A stretch of 62,478 nucleotides of DNA from NCBI GenBank assembly GCA_963605745.1, contig CAVCWT010000015.1, forward strand, positions 1 to 62,478, written 5' to 3'. This stretch comes from CAG-791 sp963605745 (lineage in GTDB: Bacteria; Bacillota; Clostridia; Lachnospirales; Lachnospiraceae). A program made the translations under genes and the position numbers. Shown piece by piece: positions 60,265-62,478 of the stretch (position 1 is its first letter; each line of letters opens with the position of its first letter). The notes below the pieces were generated by a model. It was not told the origin of the DNA and did no database searches. It was given only the letters and a program-made list of their open reading frames with translations.

Positions 60265-61203
60265 TCAAACCGGTTGTTTTGCAGCTGACGTATGATCCGG
60301 CAGAATGCGTCGCATTGCTGCGTGAAAAGCCCATTGCGGCATATAAAAAGCTGCCTGCAGAGGATTCATTCCTGCCACATTACGGTACAAGCCCCACATT
60401 CTCTGCACGGCTTTTCCCTTATTGGAGGACAATGACTTGCCCGGCCTCCGATACGTTACCAGTGTTTTGTCAAGGCCGTAGGCGATATGTCCCGCCTTTA
60501 GAATCCTCCACCACGTTGCCGTGTCCTCGCTGCCGATGTCCGGCATATGCAACAGCTTTCGATCAATCTTCTCCGTATCAAAGAGCACCGTTGACGTGAA
60601 AATGATCGTCCTCGATAATGCCTCTTTATAGGTCAGCCGGGACGGTACCCGCACAGCCTTTCCCGTCGGAATGCCGTTCTCATCCCCGAACAGATAAGAC
60701 ATAAATACGAATCCGGCTCCCATCTGTGCCATAAAGGTCATTTCCTTTTCCAGTTTTTCCGGCTGCCACAGGTCATCCGCATCCAGAAAAGCAATGTACC
60801 GCCCCTTTGCGGCATCAACTCCTGTATTTCTGGCCTTTGCCGCACCTTCATTGACTGTTTTTCGAATCAGACGTATGGAGCCTTCGGCGACTTTTGAATT
60901 CTCGAAGCCTTTGGAAGCTTCATAGCCCAAATGAACCGAGCTGCTGCTCGCAGCAGAAACGGATTGTTCTGAAGAGATCGCATTTTCTGTTCCTGACAAC
61001 TTGCTGATACACTGCTCTATGATGGCTGCACTTTGATCAGAAGAGCAATCATCAACCAGAATCAATTCCCAGTTCTGATACGTCTGCTCCTGTACCATCC
61101 GAATAGTTTCTGCTATGTAATTTCCTGCATTGTAAACCGGTACAATTATACTGATCACATTTATCTCCGTTTCCTGATGCGCATGAGACATTCGCCCTTC
61201 CAT
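60265..61203 (-). CDS. family 2 glycosyltransferase
   Basis: 312 residues, GT-A fold. INVISIIVPVYNAGNYIAET, ELILVDDCSSDQS, AKARNTGVDAAKGRYIAFLDADDLW (DxD-like DAD) and a C-terminal amphipathic end. It transfers a sugar from a nucleotide donor, probably to a surface glycan; the acceptor is unknown. A Ser-rich insert around residues 68-105 breaks the usual spacing between strands. ATG at 61203 or 61191 could be the start; neither has an ideal ribosome binding site. The stop codon abuts a repeat. Confidence 0.88.
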   Translation of the reverse strand: MEGRMSHAHQETEINVISIIVPVYNAGNYIAETIRMVQEQTYQNWELILVDDCSSDQSAAIIEQCISKLSGTENAISSEQSVSAASSSSVHLGYEASKGFENSKVAEGSIRLIRKTVNEGAAKARNTGVDAAKGRYIAFLDADDLWQPEKLEKEMTFMAQMGAGFVFMSYLFGDENGIPTGKAVRVPSRLTYKEALSRTIIFTSTVLFDTEKIDRKLLHMPDIGSEDTATWWRILKAGHIAYGLDKTLVTYRRPGKSLSSNKGKAVQRMWGLYRNVAGMNPLQAAFYMPQWAFHAAMRRILPDHTSAAKQPV

Positions 61204-61486
61204 GCTCCGTCAATACTCATTGACCAATGCCATGTTTGCAAAATAACGAACGCAGCCCTATGCTCTGCCTTCCTGCCGATATCATAACATATCCGAAGGT
61301 CGTCAACCTAAGGTTACTGTTCACGCATCGGCCGGAAAAAGGGGCGGCAGAATGTCCGGCTGCAGGTCCTTTCACAAGACAATTTGACGCAGACAATCCC
61401 TTGACGTACCATGATCGTTAGTAAATCGGATTTAAATTGAATCTATACTAATATTAAATTCATACTAAATATGCGTGAGGGAGTCT

Positions 61487-62197
61487 ATGGATTTCACGAA
61501 GATTGTATTTGTTCTCGAGATGATCGGAACCGTTGCATTTGCCGTTTCCGGTGTGATGGTGGCACGTGATCGCAAAATGGACATTTTCGGTGCCGTTGTT
61601 CTGGGCTGCGCAACCGCCGTCGGTGGCGGCATGATCCGTGACCTGATTCTCGGAATTACGCCGCCTGTCATGTTCAGTAAACCAATCTATGTTCTGGTAG
61701 CTGCCATTACTTCCATTGTGATGTTCCTTCTGGAATACATTGGATCTCGATGGCATAACAACGCCGCTTCACCGAATGAACCCGGTTCATCTATAGCATC
61801 ATTTGCCTCGGTTGCCGGTTTCCTTGCTGCTAACCAGGAACGCAATGATCTGCTCCTTAATATCGCAGACAGTGTGGGATTAGCTGCCTTTGTGGTTGTT
61901 GGCTGCCGCTCTGCCATCGACCGCGGCTACATTCACAATCTGTTCCTTTGCTCCTTTGTCGGCGTCCTGACCGGTATCGGCGGCGGCGTTCTCCGAGATG
62001 TATTTGCCGGCCAAATGCCTCTGATCATGCGCAAACGAGTTTATGGGTTAGCTGCAATCATCGGATCAGTTGTTTACTGCGGCCTGCTCTCCTTTCATGT
62101 AGATGTCATCATTTCCTCCGCAGCCTGCATGACGATTACCTGTCTCATCCGTTTTCTCGCCATTCACTATCGCTGGAACCTGCCGTCCTTTCATTAA
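61487..62197 (+). CDS. TRIC cation channel family protein (UPF0126)
   Basis: 236 residues, seven membrane helices built as two similar halves plus one. The glycine motifs AVGGGMIRDLILG and GIGGGVLRDVFAG occur once per half, as in prokaryotic TRIC channels, which conduct K+/Na+ as trimers. A polar loop of ~25 residues (HNNAASPNEPGSS...) lengthens the middle. ATG at 61487 follows GAGGGAG closely; an in-frame GTG at 61475 is the alternative. The only plus-strand gene here; it converges on the tRNA pair. Confidence 0.88.
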   Translation: MDFTKIVFVLEMIGTVAFAVSGVMVARDRKMDIFGAVVLGCATAVGGGMIRDLILGITPPVMFSKPIYVLVAAITSIVMFLLEYIGSRWHNNAASPNEPGSSIASFASVAGFLAANQERNDLLLNIADSVGLAAFVVVGCRSAIDRGYIHNLFLCSFVGVLTGIGGGVLRDVFAGQMPLIMRKRVYGLAAIIGSVVYCGLLSFHVDVIISSAACMTITCLIRFLAIHYRWNLPSFH

Positions 62198-62231
62198 AAG
62201 CAATGCATTAACATATACATATACGCAAAAG

Positions 62232-62266
62232 AGCCTGCACACAATCCATAAGATCATGTGCAGGCT
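62232..62266. terminator. convergent hairpin between the TRIC gene and tRNA-Met/Ile2
   Basis: AGCCTGCAC pairs with GTGCAGGCT. On the minus strand CTTTTG follows, so it ends the tRNA transcript; it may also serve the plus strand. Confidence 0.75.
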
Positions 62267-62277
62267 CCTCCTTTCTC

Positions 62278-62351
62278 TGGACCCTCCGGGACTCGAACCC
62301 AGGACAGGCCGGTTATGAGCCGGCTGCTCTAACCAACTGAGCTAAGGGTCC
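62278..62351 (-). tRNA. tRNA with CAU anticodon (Met elongator or Ile2)
   Basis: 74-nt cloverleaf: acceptor GGACCCT/AGGGTCC, anticodon loop CTCATAA giving CAU, T-arm GGGTTCGAGTCCC. It lacks initiator features (no GGG/CCC anticodon-stem run). Elongator Met and lysidine-modified Ile2 cannot be told apart safely by eye. Confidence 0.88.
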
Positions 62352-62405
62352 ATAAATAAAAAAGATGTAACCCGAGCGACAACTCGAACTACATCTTCTC
62401 TCGAG

Positions 62406-62477
62406 CGCCCCAAACAGGGCTCGAACCTGTGACACCGCGGTTAACAGCCGCGTGCTCTACCACTGAGCTATTAGGGC
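62406..62477 (-). tRNA. tRNA-Asn (GUU)
   Basis: 72-nt cloverleaf, complete: acceptor GCCCTAA/TTGGGGC, discriminator G, anticodon loop CTGTTAA giving GUU, T-arm AGGTTCGAGCCCT. Probably part of a larger tRNA cluster reaching beyond the window. Confidence 0.93.
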
Positions 62478-62478
62478 A

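Overview
The window looks like chromosomal DNA of a Gram-positive anaerobe of the class Clostridia, most likely a gut Lachnospiraceae relative. The reasons are the PolC-type replicative polymerase, the Firmicutes-type order pyrH-frr-uppS-cdsA-dxr-rseP-ispG-polC, strong AGGAGG-type ribosome binding sites, QueT and MgtE transporters, and the absence of outer-membrane genes. Almost everything is on the minus strand; only typA, queT, a TRIC-channel gene and a putative antitoxin RNA are on the plus strand. Assignments come from reading motifs; no database search was run.

Layout. 1-5.2 kb: start of a PfkB sugar kinase, intergenic repeats, nudC, a Lon-like AAA+ ATPase lacking a protease domain, a candidate type I toxin-antitoxin locus and a MATE pump. 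5.2-19.4 kb: a minus-strand run of nine genes plus a double-glycine-leader peptide. Upstream to downstream it encodes a STAS-acyl-CoA synthetase fusion, a CAT/condensation-like acyltransferase, two ABC exporter halves, a glycogen-debranching-type GH13 enzyme, a second CAT-like acyltransferase, a lone STAS protein, a membrane SpoIIE phosphatase fused to an RsbW-like kinase, and a STAS-APH kinase fusion. All three STAS domains keep the phospho-acceptor serine motif and no sigma factor is present, so this looks like a partner-switching circuit whose outputs are enzymes. It is the best candidate for an undescribed system. 19.6-27.5 kb: cytidylate-kinase-like protein, SLC13/ArsB-type transporter, enolase, ZIP transporter behind a 28-bp palindrome, two tRNA-Glu, a secreted DUF5722-like glycosidase and a 58-bp tandem array. 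27.5-39.3 kb: the conserved polC-to-pyrH block (replication, MEP isoprenoid pathway, envelope lipid precursors, ribosome recycling, UMP kinase).

39.6-51.3 kb: typA with a 111-bp hairpin array behind it, degV, marR, mgtE, yigZ, a class A PBP, queT, a membrane coiled-coil protein and tRNA-Thr. 51.9-56.6 kb: a surface-polymer set (SGNH-like protein, MBOAT O-acyltransferase, WecG/TagA-type glycosyltransferase with an unusual N-terminus). 56.8-60.1 kb: a P1B metal ATPase, a DUF6110-like protein and a DUF2325-like protein behind a palindromic operator related to that of the ZIP gene. 60.2-62.5 kb: GT2 glycosyltransferase, TRIC channel, tRNA-Met/Ile2 and tRNA-Asn.

A dispersed intergenic repeat that can fold as a cloverleaf (10-bp closing stem and three hairpins, with compensatory changes between copies) occurs at least nine times, complete or truncated.
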